DNA of 64,000 nucleotides from Actinomadura latina NBRC 106108 (GTDB lineage: Bacteria; Actinomycetota; Actinomycetes; Streptosporangiales; Streptosporangiaceae). The notes under the pieces are model-generated. The model worked only from the letters and a program-made list of their open reading frames with translations, did not search any database and had not been told where the DNA came from. Each line of letters begins with the position of its first letter. Position 1 is the stretch's first letter. The stretch spans positions 62,001 through 126,000 of the forward strand of contig NZ_BCQS01000006.1 in the NCBI RefSeq assembly GCF_001552195.1, in the 5' to 3' direction. Positions 19,023-29,956 of the stretch are shown piece by piece. The position numbers were made by a program, and so were the translations under genes.

Positions 19023-19991
19023 ATGTCGGTTCGCGATCTGATCGTCCTCGGGTCCGCCAGCGCCGTGCCCACCAAGGCCCGCAACCACAACGGGTACCTG
19101 CTGCGCTGGGACGGGCACGGCGTGCTCTTCGACCCCGGCGAGGGGACGCAGCGGCAGATGTCGCGCGCCGGGGTCTCCGCGAACGACGTGACCTGGATCT
19201 GCGTGACGCACTTCCACGGCGACCACTGCCTCGGCGTGCCCGGCGTCGTCCAGCGCATCGCGCGCGACGGCGTCGAGCACCCGGTGGACGCCGCGTTCCC
19301 GGCGAGCGGACGGCGGTACTGGGAGCGGCTGCGGCACGCGGCCGTCTTCCGGGACACCGACGTGATCCGCGAGCGGCCCGTGTCGGGGGAGCGGATGCCG
19401 CTCGACACCGGCGGCGCGCCGTTCACCCTGGTCGCGCGCCGGCTGTCGCATCCGGTCGAGGCGTACGGGTACCGGCTGGAGGAACCGGACGGACGCACCA
19501 TGCTGCCCGCCGAGCTCGCCGCGCGGGGCGTCCGGGGGCCGATGATCCGGCGGCTCCAGGAGGAGGGCCGGGTCACCGCGCCGGACGGCCGCGAGGTCAC
19601 CCTCGACGAGTGCAGCGTGCCCCGTCCGGGGCAGAAGGTCGCCTTCATCATGGACACCCGGCTCTGCGACGGCGTCCGCGACCTGGCCGACGGTGTCGAC
19701 ATGCTGGTCATCGAGTCGACGTTCCGGCACGAGGACGCCGCGCTGGCCGCCGAGTACGGGCACCTCACGGCCGCGCAGGCGGGAGCCGTCGCGGCGGAGG
19801 CGGGCGTCCGGCACCTCGTCCTCACCCACTTCTCCGAGCGGTATCCCGCCGAGGACGAGCACCGCTACGTGGACGAGGCGTCCGCCGCGTTCGGCGGCGA
19901 GATCACCCTCGTCCACGACCTTGATCGGATTCCGATGCCGCCGCGCCGCCTAACCGAGCCGCAACGCGGGCAGGATCAACGGCATGGCTGA
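19023..19991 (+). CDS. rnz: ribonuclease Z (tRNA 3'-end processing)
   Basis: 322 residues from ATG 19023. The metallo-beta-lactamase motif THFHGDH (His63, His65, Asp67, His68) and the later MDTR and LTHFSERY segments, the latter with the usual HFS histidine, match RNase Z. It cleaves tRNA precursors after the discriminator base. The flexible-arm region is short. The last 8 bases overlap the start of the flavoprotein reductase, and the C-terminal tail ([13 protein letters not shown]) looks like an extension caused by that overlap. Confidence 0.88.
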   Translation: MSVRDLIVLGSASAVPTKARNHNGYLLRWDGHGVLFDPGEGTQRQMSRAGVSANDVTWICVTHFHGDHCLGVPGVVQRIARDGVEHPVDAAFPASGRRYWERLRHAAVFRDTDVIRERPVSGERMPLDTGGAPFTLVARRLSHPVEAYGYRLEEPDGRTMLPAELAARGVRGPMIRRLQEEGRVTAPDGREVTLDECSVPRPGQKVAFIMDTRLCDGVRDLADGVDMLVIESTFRHEDAALAAEYGHLTAAQAGAVAAEAGVRHLVLTHFSERYPAEDEHRYVDEASAAFGGEITLVHDLDRIPMPPRRLTEPQRGQDQRHG

Positions 19992-21342
19992 CGAAGTCGA
20001 TGTCGTGGTGATCGGTACGGGACCCGGGGGAGAGGACGCCGCCGGGCGGCTGGCGGAGGCGGGCCTGTCGGTCGTCGCCGTGGAGTCCCGGCTGGTCGGC
20101 GGCGAATGCCCGTACTACGCCTGCGTCCCCACCAAGATGATGGTGCGCGCGGCCGGACTCCTCGAAGAGGGCCGCCGCATCCCCGGGATGGCGGGCGAGG
20201 CGAGCGTCAGCCCCGGCTGGGCGCCGGTCGCGGCCCGCATCCGGGACGAGGCCACCGACTCGTGGGACGACAAGGTCGCCGCCGACCGCCTCACCGGCAA
20301 GGGCGTGAAGCTGGTGCGCGGCGAGGGCCGCATCACCGCCCCGGACGAGGTCAGGGTCGACGGCCAGGTCTTCCGCGCCCGCCGGGGCATCGTCCTCAAC
20401 ACCGGCACGGCTCCCGCGGCCCCGCCCATCGACGGCCTCGCGGACACGCCGTTCTGGACGAACCGGGAGGCCGTCCAGGCCACCGAGGTCCCCGCCTCGC
20501 TGCTCGTCCTCGGCGGCGGCGTCGTCGGCGCCGAGATGGCGCAGGTCTTCTCCCGGTTCGGCAGCCGCGTCACCATCGTGGAGGCGGCGGACCGCCTGCT
20601 CCTCAACGAGGAACCGGAGTCGAGCGCGCTGATCCAGGACGTCTTCGGACGCGAGGGCATCGGCGTCCGCACCGGCGTGAAGGTCACCGGCGTCGCCCAT
20701 GACGGCGACGAGTTCACCATGCGCCTGGGCGACGAGAGCCTCGCCGCCGACCGCCTCCTCGTCGCGACCGGCCGCCGGCCCAACCTGAAGGGCCTCGGCC
20801 TGGAGCACGTCGGCCTGGACGAGAACGCCCGCAGCGTCTCCGTGGACGGCCGCATGCGCGCCGCCGGCGGCGTGTGGGCGATCGGCGACATCACCGGCAT
20901 GGGCGCGTTCACGCACGTCTCCATGTACCAGGCGGCCATCGCCGTCCGGGACATCCTCGGCGAGGAGGGCTCGCCCGCCGCCTACCGCGCCGTCCCCCGC
21001 GTCACCTTCACCGACCCCGAGATCGCCTCGGTCGGCCTCACCGAGGCGCAGGCCCGCGACCAGAACCTGCCCGTCCGCACCGGCATGGCGAAGATCCCCG
21101 AGTCGGCCCGCGGCTGGATCCACAAGGCCGGCAACGACGGCTTCATCAAGCTCGTCGAGAACACCGAATGGGGCACCCTGGTCGGCGCCACGGCGGTCGG
21201 CCCGGCCGGCGGCGAGATCCTCGGCTTCCTCGCCGTCGCCGTCCACGCCGAGACGCCCACCGCCGTCCTCCGCGACATGATCTACGCCTACCCCACCTTC
21301 CACCGCGCCATCGAGACCGCTCTGGCCGACCTCACGACCTGA
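19984..21342 (+). CDS. pyridine nucleotide-disulfide oxidoreductase (class I)
   Basis: 452 residues. GTGPGG near the N-terminus binds FAD, and [11 protein letters not shown] binds NAD(P)H. The redox disulfide is Cys42-Cys47 in [13 protein letters not shown]. The C-terminal dimer-interface motif reads [10 protein letters not shown], without the His-x4-Glu catalytic dyad of lipoamide dehydrogenase, so it is not a true E3 subunit; the fold is that of mercuric reductase/LPD-like proteins of unknown substrate. It overlaps the rnz stop by 8 bp. Its 3' end is overlapped on the other strand by the remnant recombinase frame. Confidence 0.88.
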   Translation: MADEVDVVVIGTGPGGEDAAGRLAEAGLSVVAVESRLVGGECPYYACVPTKMMVRAAGLLEEGRRIPGMAGEASVSPGWAPVAARIRDEATDSWDDKVAADRLTGKGVKLVRGEGRITAPDEVRVDGQVFRARRGIVLNTGTAPAAPPIDGLADTPFWTNREAVQATEVPASLLVLGGGVVGAEMAQVFSRFGSRVTIVEAADRLLLNEEPESSALIQDVFGREGIGVRTGVKVTGVAHDGDEFTMRLGDESLAADRLLVATGRRPNLKGLGLEHVGLDENARSVSVDGRMRAAGGVWAIGDITGMGAFTHVSMYQAAIAVRDILGEEGSPAAYRAVPRVTFTDPEIASVGLTEAQARDQNLPVRTGMAKIPESARGWIHKAGNDGFIKLVENTEWGTLVGATAVGPAGGEILGFLAVAVHAETPTAVLRDMIYAYPTFHRAIETALADLTT

Positions 21343-22521
21343 GCAGGTTCTCCGCTCGGCGATATCACCAGGCTCGCGTTGAGGATCGGGAGATAGCCCT
21401 CCCCGCGCCGACGCGGCCTTCCGCGTCCCGCCGGAAAGACCAGGACCGATCTGAGGGTCTGCGCGACGAGTGCCCGTCGCTGATGAAGGCTGTAGCCCCC
21501 TGCCTCCGGGCGCGTCCGCCATTGCCGGAGCCGCTCGGAGGCTTCGTCGCTGAAGGACGCCTCGACCGCCTCCCAGGCTTCCTTCTCCTTGAGTAGATCT
21601 TGCAGGATTTCCTCAAGGACCGCTGATCGCCGTAGGAACAGGGCGTCGGTGATGTCGCCCTTTTGACGGCGTGCGTGGAGTTCCTCTCGCCTGGCGTGGA
21701 ATGCGTCGAGTTCCCGGGCCCGAGCCCATGCGGGCTGTTCGAGAGTGCCGGGTCGTGCGTTGGCGACGATGTCGAGGACGAGGTCGGTCACCTCCTGGTC
21801 CATCCATTCACCGCGCACTGCGCTGCCGCCGCATCCGCCATCACTCTTCGGGCGGCATGCGTACCGGTAAGTAGATTGACCGATCTTGGTAGCGCAGCCG
21901 GACATGACGCACCTGCAGAGCCGCCCGTCCACCTCCCGGCCGCAGAGGAGGAAGCCGGATAGCAGGTACTTGCGCGGGGTGCGTCCTCCGCTGTCCAAGC
22001 TCCGGCCTCCTGGGGCCCGGTGGCGTGGTGAGTACCGCCTGCGGACCGCCTCCCACTCGGACGGGCTGATGATGGGCTCCCAAGAGCCCATCGGCGGAGA
22101 CCTCGTGCAATCCCTCCTCGTCGGCGTCCGACGCGTACAGGTCGCGCCGTCCTTGCCAGTCCACGAAGACGCGTCCGGGAGCGGCACGGAACGCGGTGAC
22201 AAAGCGTTCCCACTGGACCGGTGTCTTGTAGATCCGGTCGATGTCCACCGTGATCACACCCTGCACAGGTTCGTCATCGCCGGTGCGGCCGCGATGCAGG
22301 TCGGCGAGCATCGACTCGAACCCGGGCCGGTTCTCACCGCGGCTTGCCGACCTGTCGTTGTCCGTGTACTGCTTGGTCACGATGGCTCCCGCGTCGCGTG
22401 CCATCGATTGACAGGCGGCGTGCTGGGCCTCCACGCCGAGGGCCGCGGCGAGCGTCTGCCGCTTCCCTGACAGGTCGCTGATGCGCGCGTACGCGATGAG
22501 GAGTGGCTGGGGAGAGCTCAT
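21288..22521 (-). pseudogene. decayed serine recombinase (integrase)
   Basis: Reading leftward from ATG 22521, the N-terminal resolvase domain is intact for about 146 residues (YARISD with the catalytic Ser, GVEAQ, YTDNDRSAS, VDIDRIYK). At GGGCTCTTGGGAGCCC (22074-22089) the frame breaks: removing one T would give DGLWEPIISPSEWEAV and continue into the second frame, which holds a zinc ribbon (LLCG, CRCVMSGC, GGCGG) and a coiled-coil C-terminus. Most of the roughly 110-residue recombinase domain expected between the two is missing. The second frame runs on to 21288, antisense to the reductase 3' end, so its own C-terminus is also lost. Non-functional remnant of an integrative element. Confidence 0.8.
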
Positions 22522-22636
22522 CTCGTCTCGCCTTCCGGTCGGGCCGCTGGACGTGAGTGAAGTTACAGTCCGGGTCCGACATTTCACGGTGGGTGGTGGC
22601 GGGGAATGTGCTCGTTGCATGTGAGAGGCTGGAGAG

Positions 22637-22789
22637 GTGAACCGACTAGCTCAAGCTACGTCGCCATACCTCCTTCAGCACGCCACCAATCCGGTCGACT
22701 GGTGGGAATGGGGAGAGGGGGCGATCGCGGAGGCAAAGCGGCGGGACGTGCCCATACTGCTCTCAGTAGGGTACGCATCTTGCCACTGG
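22637..22789 (+). pseudogene. 5' fragment of DUF255/thioredoxin-domain gene, foreign codon usage
   Basis: From GTG 22637 the frame encodes the typical family N-terminus ([20 protein letters not shown], then [12 protein letters not shown]) and stops at TAG 22790. It uses codons rare in the rest of the window (CGA, CTA, GCT, CAA, ATA, TCA, GTA, TCT), whereas sequence after 22811 returns to GC-ending codons. The same frame resumes after a 21-bp insert. Best read as a replacement 5' end brought in by the element whose recombinase lies just upstream. Confidence 0.75.
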
Positions 22790-22810
22790 TAGCTCCGCTG
22801 ATCTCACTGG
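22784..22810 (+). repeat. 21-bp in-frame insertion bounded by CACTGG direct repeats (att-like scar)
   Basis: CACTGG occurs at 22784-22789 and 22805-22810, with TAGCTCCGCTGATCT between. Deleting one 21-bp unit joins TGC CAC TGG to TGT CAT GTG and restores the CHWC motif expected in the DUF255 family. The insert adds TAG (22790) and TGA (22799) in frame. It coincides with the switch in codon usage, so it is probably a recombination junction. Confidence 0.7.
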
Positions 22811-22816
22811 TGTCAT

Positions 22817-24643
<1,827 letters not shown>

Positions 24644-24846
24644 AGGTCCACTTTGTGGCAACGTGACCTTGGTCTCGTTCGCGCTTTGTGTTACCAATGA
24701 GTAGCCGGGGCGGAAGTGACCCGATGGGGCCTGGCGGGCGAGGGTGCCGGGTGGCGTCCCGGGTATCTGGACGATGGCCGGTCACCTGAGTCATAGTCGT
24801 TGCTCAGGACGGTCAGGGCACAGGGCGACCTTCGAGGAGTGTGGCA

Positions 24847-26031
24847 GTGGGCAAGCCGAACCGCCGGATCCTACCGATGATCATCGGCGTTTCGGTGCTG
24901 ACGACGCTCGCCGCCAACGTGGCCGTCCTCATCTCCCACGACGACACCCCCGCGCAGGCCCGGCAGGACGAGAAGCGCGCCCGCTACGTGGCCGCGTCCG
25001 GCAGCACGAACCTGTCGCCCGCGGCGGTCGCGCCGCTCGGCAAGCGGCTCACCCCGCACGTCCTGGTGGCGGCGCCGTCGACGCTGCCCGCGGACGTCGT
25101 CCAGAAGATCCGCGGCGCGAAGGGCGTGGCGGGCGTCGAGCTCGTGGACGCCGTGCAGGGCATGGTCGCCGGCAAGCGGGTCGGGCTGATGGGCGTGAAC
25201 CCGGCCACGTTCCGCAACTACACGCCGAAGCCGACCGCCAAGTCGGACGCGCTCTGGCGCAACCTGGCGTCCGGCGATGTCGCGATCTCGTTCACGATGG
25301 GCAGCGACGGCGGCGTCAAGCTCGGCAGCCAGGTGCCCGTCGGCGGCAAGCAGCACCAGTCGCAGCTGCGCGTCGGCGCCTACGCGACGATGGGCATCAG
25401 CGACGTCGACGCGGTCATCTCGCACACCACCGCGCAGGCCCTCGGGATGCCGAGCGGCAACGCGATGCTGATCAGCGTGCCGAAGAGCAAGCCGAAGACG
25501 TTCATCAAGAAGCTGCGCAAGGTCCTGCCGAAGCAGGCGAAGGCCGTCGCGGTCAACCCGGAGATCGACTTCCCGAAGAGCGGGAACCTCCCCACGTCCA
25601 GCGGCCAGGTCATGACCGCGCAGCAGGTGCGGACGGTGATCAAGGCGGCGTACACGCGGCTCGGCTGGCCGTACGTGTGGGGCGGCGAGTCGGAGGCCGA
25701 GGGCGGCTACGACTGCTCCGGCCTGATGCAGTTCGCGTTCGCCAAGGCGGGCATCAGGCTGCCGCGCGTCGCCGCCGACCAGGCCCGCGCCGGCTGGGTG
25801 ATCCCCTACGCCAAGGCCGAGCCGGGCGACATGCTCATCTGGGCGAACGACCCGACCGCCCCCGGCTACATCTCGCACATCGCCCTCTACCTGGGCGGCG
25901 GCAAGATGCTCGCCGCCCCGCGCCGCGGCACCGTGGTGCAGATCCAGAACGTCTACACCCGCAACATGCGCGGCGCCGTCCGCGTGAGCCCCAAGACCGC
26001 CGCCAAGGTGGCCGCCGCCATCGGCGGCTGA
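24847..26031 (+). CDS. NlpC/P60 family cell-wall peptidase
   Basis: 394 residues from GTG 24847, which has GAGGAG (24834-24839) at 7 bases; the GTG at 24841 would be only one base away. An N-terminal signal-anchor (about residues 9-30) precedes a novel-looking middle region (60-240) and a C-terminal NlpC/P60 domain with Cys290 in YDCSG and His344 in SHIALYLG. It probably cleaves peptidoglycan stem peptides outside the membrane. The 203 bp upstream hold no recognised riboswitch. It ends 31 bp before the convergent TetR stop. Confidence 0.85.
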   Translation: MGKPNRRILPMIIGVSVLTTLAANVAVLISHDDTPAQARQDEKRARYVAASGSTNLSPAAVAPLGKRLTPHVLVAAPSTLPADVVQKIRGAKGVAGVELVDAVQGMVAGKRVGLMGVNPATFRNYTPKPTAKSDALWRNLASGDVAISFTMGSDGGVKLGSQVPVGGKQHQSQLRVGAYATMGISDVDAVISHTTAQALGMPSGNAMLISVPKSKPKTFIKKLRKVLPKQAKAVAVNPEIDFPKSGNLPTSSGQVMTAQQVRTVIKAAYTRLGWPYVWGGESEAEGGYDCSGLMQFAFAKAGIRLPRVAADQARAGWVIPYAKAEPGDMLIWANDPTAPGYISHIALYLGGGKMLAAPRRGTVVQIQNVYTRNMRGAVRVSPKTAAKVAAAIGG

Positions 26032-26035
26032 CGCG

Positions 26036-26066
26036 GCGTCGTCACAGGTGCAGCCGCGTCGTCACA
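26036..26066. repeat. imperfect 20-bp-period direct repeat over a stop codon
   Basis: GCGTCGTCACA occurs at 26036-26046 and 26056-26066 with partial identity between. The second copy includes the stop (TCA at 26062-26064) of the leftward TetR gene. Confidence 0.6.
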
Positions 26067-26700
26067 AAGGGCAACCGCGGCCCAGGAAGGCCAGGTTGCG
26101 GTCGAGGAGGCCGGGGAGCTCCTCGTAGGAGACCTTGCCGTCGATCAGCCGGTACATGGCGGCCTGCATGACGCCGAGGACGGCCCAGCTGAACGCCTCC
26201 ACGTCGGGGTCGTCGGCGGCCCGTCCCGTCCGCTCGCCGATGGCCTCGCTCATGAGCTCGAAGGTGCCGCGCATCGACTCGAACGTGCGGCCGCGCAGGG
26301 CGGGGTTGTCCGCGGTGAGCCGCAGCCGCGTCCTGATGGCGTCCAGGTCGGTCTCGTACAGCTGGGGGAGGATCTCCCGCAGCATGGCGCGCAGCGCCTC
26401 GATCGCCGGCAGTTCGGGCGGCTGGTCGCGGATGACCTGCGCCATGATCGGGTCGTACTCGTCGGTGACGACGACGTCTTCCTTGGTGGGGAAGTAGCGG
26501 AAGAACGTGCTCGGCGAGATCTCCGCCGCCGCCGCGATCTGCTCGACGGTCGTCTCGTCGTACCCCCGCTCGGCGAACAGCCGGAGGGCGTGGTCCTGGA
26601 TCGCCCTCCGGGTCCGCAGCTTCTTGCGCTCCCGCAGCGGGAGGCGGGAGAGCCGGTCTTCCAGCCGGTCGATCGCGTGCTCAGGGGACGACGTGCTCAT
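26062..26700 (-). CDS. TetR family transcriptional regulator
   Basis: 212 residues from ATG 26700. A TetR helix-turn-helix covers about residues 25-75 (TRRAIQDHALRLFAERGYDETTVEQIAAAAEISPSTFFRYF), followed by a C-terminal ligand domain. The start lies within the last 20 bp of the upstream MFS gene, so the two are co-translated. It probably represses this operon through the palindrome at 28253-28267; drug-type ligand inferred from the transporter. Confidence 0.88.
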   Translation of the reverse strand: MSTSSPEHAIDRLEDRLSRLPLRERKKLRTRRAIQDHALRLFAERGYDETTVEQIAAAAEISPSTFFRYFPTKEDVVVTDEYDPIMAQVIRDQPPELPAIEALRAMLREILPQLYETDLDAIRTRLRLTADNPALRGRTFESMRGTFELMSEAIGERTGRAADDPDVEAFSWAVLGVMQAAMYRLIDGKVSYEELPGLLDRNLAFLGRGCPL

Positions 26701-28219
26701 GGGTCGATTCTCTGTCATCGGCGGCGGGGACCGCATCCCCGGCCGTGCGCCGCGGCATGAAGAGCCACAGCAGGACGGCGGCGGCGACCGCGGCGGCCCC
26801 GCAGGCGGCGAGCACCGCGTCCATGCCGTGGACGTAGGCGTCCCGCGCGGAGGCGAGCAGCGCGCCGTCGTGCAGGCGGCCGGCGAGGGCGGCGGCGCCG
26901 CCCACCGACTCGCGGGCGGCGCCGGCGGCGTCCGCGGGCAGGCCGCCGGTGGCGACGCGGTCGCGGTAGATCCCGGACAGGATGCTGCCGAGGCCGGCGA
27001 CGCCGAGGGTGCCGCCGGTCTGGCGGAGCGCCTGGACGAGCCCGGACCCGCGTCCGGCCTGGTCGGCGGGGAGCGCGGCGAGCACCGCGTCCATCGCCGG
27101 GATCAGCGTGAGGCCGGAGCCGACGCCGATGACGACGAGCCATGGCACGGTGGCGGCGTAGCCGTCGCCGGCGGTGCTGAGCATGCCCCAGCCGAAGCCG
27201 GCCGCCAGTACCAGCAGGCCCGTCACGATGATCGGCTTGTGCCCGGCGCGGGCCGCGGCCCGGTCGGTGACGACCGCGCCGGCCAGCAGGCCGAGCAGCA
27301 TCGGGATCAGCCGCAGCCCGGTGTCGAACACGCCGGCGCCCTGGACGGCCTGCAGGTACTGCGGCAGGACGAACAGGATCCCGCCCAGCATCAGGTTCGC
27401 GATCACGGCGGCGACCATCGCCCAGACGAACGCGTTGTCGCGGAACAGCGCCATGTTCAGCATCGGCTCCGCGGCCCGCCGCTCCCAGAGCACGAACCCG
27501 GTGAGGACGAGCGCGGAGGCGGCGAACGAGACGAGCACGACGGGATCGGTCCAGCCGCGCACCGGCCCCTCGATGACCCCGTAGACCAGCGCGACGAGGC
27601 CCGCCATCGACAGCAGCGAGCCGGCGAGGTCGACCCGCGGCGCCGCCGGGTCCCTGGTCTCGGGCAGCAGCAGTGCCACCGCGATGCCGCCGACCACGAC
27701 GACCGGGACGTTGATCAGGAAGATCGAGCCCCACCAGAAGTTGTCGAGGAGCCAGCCGCCGAGCAGCGGTCCGAGCGGCAGCCCGAGCGCGTTGGCGGCG
27801 GCCCAGATCGCGACCGCCCTGGTCCGCTCCTCCGGCGGGAAGACCGCCGGGAGCATGGACATGGACAGCGGCAGCACGACCGCCGCGCCGACCCCCATGA
27901 ACGCGCGGGCCGCGATGAGGCCGCCGGTGCCGTCCGCGAGCGCCCCGGCGAGGGAGGCGGCGCCGAAGATCCCGAGACCCGTGAGCAGCAGCCACTTGCG
28001 GCCGAACCGGTCGCCGAGCAGCCCGGCCGGCAGCAGCAGCGCACCGAACACCAGCAGGTAGGAGTCCACGATCCACTGCAGTTCGCTGGTGCTCGCGCGC
28101 AGGTCCTCGGACAGCGTGGTCAGCGCCACGTTGAGGATCGTCATGTCGAATCCGAGCGCCAGCATGCAGAGCGACAGCGCGCCCAGCCCGAGCCAGCGCC
28201 GGGTGTATCCGACCGTCAT
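26681..28219 (-). CDS. MFS drug exporter, DHA2 (14-TM) family
   Basis: 512 residues from ATG 28219 with AAGGTGG just upstream. Motif A appears as GLLGDRFGRK after TM2, and motif C-like GLPLGPLLGGWL in TM5, typical of drug:H+ antiporters; the overall count of hydrophobic segments is about 14. It begins with a DMTILNVAL segment in TM1 as in EmrB/LfrA relatives. Exports small toxic compounds across the membrane (inference by family). Operon with the overlapping TetR gene. Confidence 0.9.
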   Translation of the reverse strand: MTVGYTRRWLGLGALSLCMLALGFDMTILNVALTTLSEDLRASTSELQWIVDSYLLVFGALLLPAGLLGDRFGRKWLLLTGLGIFGAASLAGALADGTGGLIAARAFMGVGAAVVLPLSMSMLPAVFPPEERTRAVAIWAAANALGLPLGPLLGGWLLDNFWWGSIFLINVPVVVVGGIAVALLLPETRDPAAPRVDLAGSLLSMAGLVALVYGVIEGPVRGWTDPVVLVSFAASALVLTGFVLWERRAAEPMLNMALFRDNAFVWAMVAAVIANLMLGGILFVLPQYLQAVQGAGVFDTGLRLIPMLLGLLAGAVVTDRAAARAGHKPIIVTGLLVLAAGFGWGMLSTAGDGYAATVPWLVVIGVGSGLTLIPAMDAVLAALPADQAGRGSGLVQALRQTGGTLGVAGLGSILSGIYRDRVATGGLPADAAGAARESVGGAAALAGRLHDGALLASARDAYVHGMDAVLAACGAAAVAAAVLLWLFMPRRTAGDAVPAADDRESTHEHVVP

Positions 28220-28252
28220 GAGTGCCACCTTCAAATGAGTCGAACTATGAAA

Positions 28253-28267
28253 TGAGAGTAACTCTCA
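28253..28267. promoter_or_regulatory. 15-bp palindrome, probable TetR operator
   Basis: TGAGAGT-A-ACTCTCA, perfect seven-base arms around one base, 34 bp upstream of the MFS ATG, in the divergent region. Size and place fit a TetR operator for the adjacent regulator. Confidence 0.6.
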
Positions 28268-28335
28268 AAAGATGGCCGATGTCAAACAGGGTGGCCGGCT
28301 GGCGTAGTCGATTGTGGAGCTGTAATTTTGATTAC

Positions 28336-28857
28336 ATGACTACGAGCGAAGCGGCCGAGGAGCTGCGCGGCTGGTTCTCCGGGCGGCTTCCGGACGAGTG
28401 GTTCGACGGCGCCCCCGAGGTCGTCCTCGACCGCGAGGAGGCCAGCGTCATCGGCCGGCTCACCGTCCCGGCCGCCGCCGAGGCGGTGGCGGGCGCGGAG
28501 CGGGCCGGAGTGATCGCCGGGCACGTCCAGCGGTTCCGCGAGGAGACCCGCGAGCAGCGCATCGGCATCGCCCGCGAGGCCGAGCAGCGCTTCGGCTACA
28601 AGGTCTCCTGGGGCATCGAGTGCGACGGCGAGCGGGAGATGTTCACCCACCTCTCGGTGCCGGTCATGACCCGGCTGCGGCAGCCCGAGCGGCGCGTCCT
28701 GGACACGCTCGTGGACGCCGGCGTCGCGCGCAGCCGCAGCGACGCGCTCGCCTGGTGCGTCCGGCTCGTCGGCAAGAACACCGACGTGTGGCTCGCCGAA
28801 CTGCGCACCGCGCTGCGGCACGTCGAACGCGCCCGCGCGGCCGGCCCCACGGCCTGA
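28336..28857 (+). CDS. conserved hypothetical protein
   Basis: 173 residues from ATG 28336; an in-frame start at 28222 would run through the divergent promoter. No catalytic motif is recognised. The N-terminus (TTSEAAEELRGWFSGRLPDEWF) is acidic/aromatic and the C-terminal part (VDAGVARSRSDALAWCVRLV) looks like a helical segment reminiscent of ribbon-helix-helix-type proteins. It precedes the prenyltransferase by 136 bp. Function unknown. Confidence 0.65.
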   Translation: MTTSEAAEELRGWFSGRLPDEWFDGAPEVVLDREEASVIGRLTVPAAAEAVAGAERAGVIAGHVQRFREETREQRIGIAREAEQRFGYKVSWGIECDGEREMFTHLSVPVMTRLRQPERRVLDTLVDAGVARSRSDALAWCVRLVGKNTDVWLAELRTALRHVERARAAGPTA

Positions 28858-28993
28858 GCAGGCCGGCCGTCCCTTCGCAGGCAGGTTCGCGCGCTGTACC
28901 CCGACCTCACCGAAACGGCGGGAGAAGTGTCGCGGCGGGGCCATAATTGAGCGGTCCTCCCGCCAGGGACGGGTCGCTCGAAGGGAAGCCCAC

Positions 28994-29881
28994 ATGGGGG
29001 TTCGGCGTACGGGAATGCCGCGCTTCGCGAAGCAGCGCGGCGGGCGCAGCGAGGGCGCGCGCCGCCGCCCCGCCGAGGGCGGGCGGCTGGTCTCCGCCCT
29101 CCGGCGCAGCGGCCCGTACGCGGCCGTCCGCGACGTCGTCTACCGGCTGTACGAGCGCCGCGTCGAGGCCGACCTGCCGACCGACGTCACCCCCAGGCAC
29201 GTCGGCGTCATACTCGACGGCAACCGGCGCTGGGCCAGGTCGATGGGCCTGGCCGACGTGAACACCGGGCACCAGCGCGGCGCGCAGAAGATCTCCGAGC
29301 TGCTGCAGTGGAGCGCGGAGGCCGGCGTCGAGGTGGTCACGCTGTGGCTGCTGTCCACCGACAACCTCAACCGCCCCGCCGCCGAGCTGGCGCCGCTGCT
29401 GGAGATCATCGAGAACACCGTCCGCAAGCTCGCCGCCGACGGCTGGCGCGTCAAGCCCGTCGGCGCCCTCGACCTGCTGCCCGATAAGACCGCCCGCGTC
29501 CTTAAAGATGCGGGTGAGGCCACATCTGGCGCTCCCGGCCTGATTGTGAACGTCGCGGTTGGGTATGGAGGTAGGCGTGAGATCGCTGATGCGGTGCGCT
29601 CACTGCTCATCGAGCAGGCGAGCCGGGGCACCAGCATCGAGGAACTCGCCGAGTCCCTCGACGTGGAGCACATCGCGGAGCATCTCTACACGCGCGGCCA
29701 GCCGGATCCGGACCTGGTCATCCGCACCTCGGGGGAGCAGCGTCTCTCCGGCTTCATGCTCTGGCAGAGCGCCCACTCGGAGTTCTACTTCTGCGAAGTC
29801 CATTGGCCGGACTTCCGCAAGGTGGACTTCCTCCGGGCGATGCGCTCCTATGCCGCGCGGCACCGGCGCTACGGTACCTGA
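28994..29881 (+). CDS. cis-isoprenyl diphosphate synthase (UppS family)
   Basis: 295 residues from ATG 28994, with AAGGGAAG upstream. The catalytic Asp75 is in GVILDGNRRWAR, and RTSGEQRLSGFMLWQSAHSE forms the pyrophosphate/IPP-binding end. Actinomycetes carry a Z,E-farnesyl diphosphate synthase and a long-chain synthase; the basic N-terminal extension and the SMGLADVNTGHQRGAQK segment look more like the former, but this is uncertain. A patch at 29482-29611 uses AT-ending codons unlike its flanks. Confidence 0.88.
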   Translation: MGVRRTGMPRFAKQRGGRSEGARRRPAEGGRLVSALRRSGPYAAVRDVVYRLYERRVEADLPTDVTPRHVGVILDGNRRWARSMGLADVNTGHQRGAQKISELLQWSAEAGVEVVTLWLLSTDNLNRPAAELAPLLEIIENTVRKLAADGWRVKPVGALDLLPDKTARVLKDAGEATSGAPGLIVNVAVGYGGRREIADAVRSLLIEQASRGTSIEELAESLDVEHIAEHLYTRGQPDPDLVIRTSGEQRLSGFMLWQSAHSEFYFCEVHWPDFRKVDFLRAMRSYAARHRRYGT

Positions 29882-29956
29882 CCGTCCCACGCGGACCACC
29901 GCCCCCGCGGCGGACCTGCGCGCCACCGGTTGGTTCCCCATAGTCAGGGAGATCGA

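Noticed and set aside
24644..24846. c-di-AMP (ydaO) riboswitch before the NlpC/P60 gene
   Set aside because: Such genes often have one, but I could not find the conserved core blocks here or at 31476-31702.
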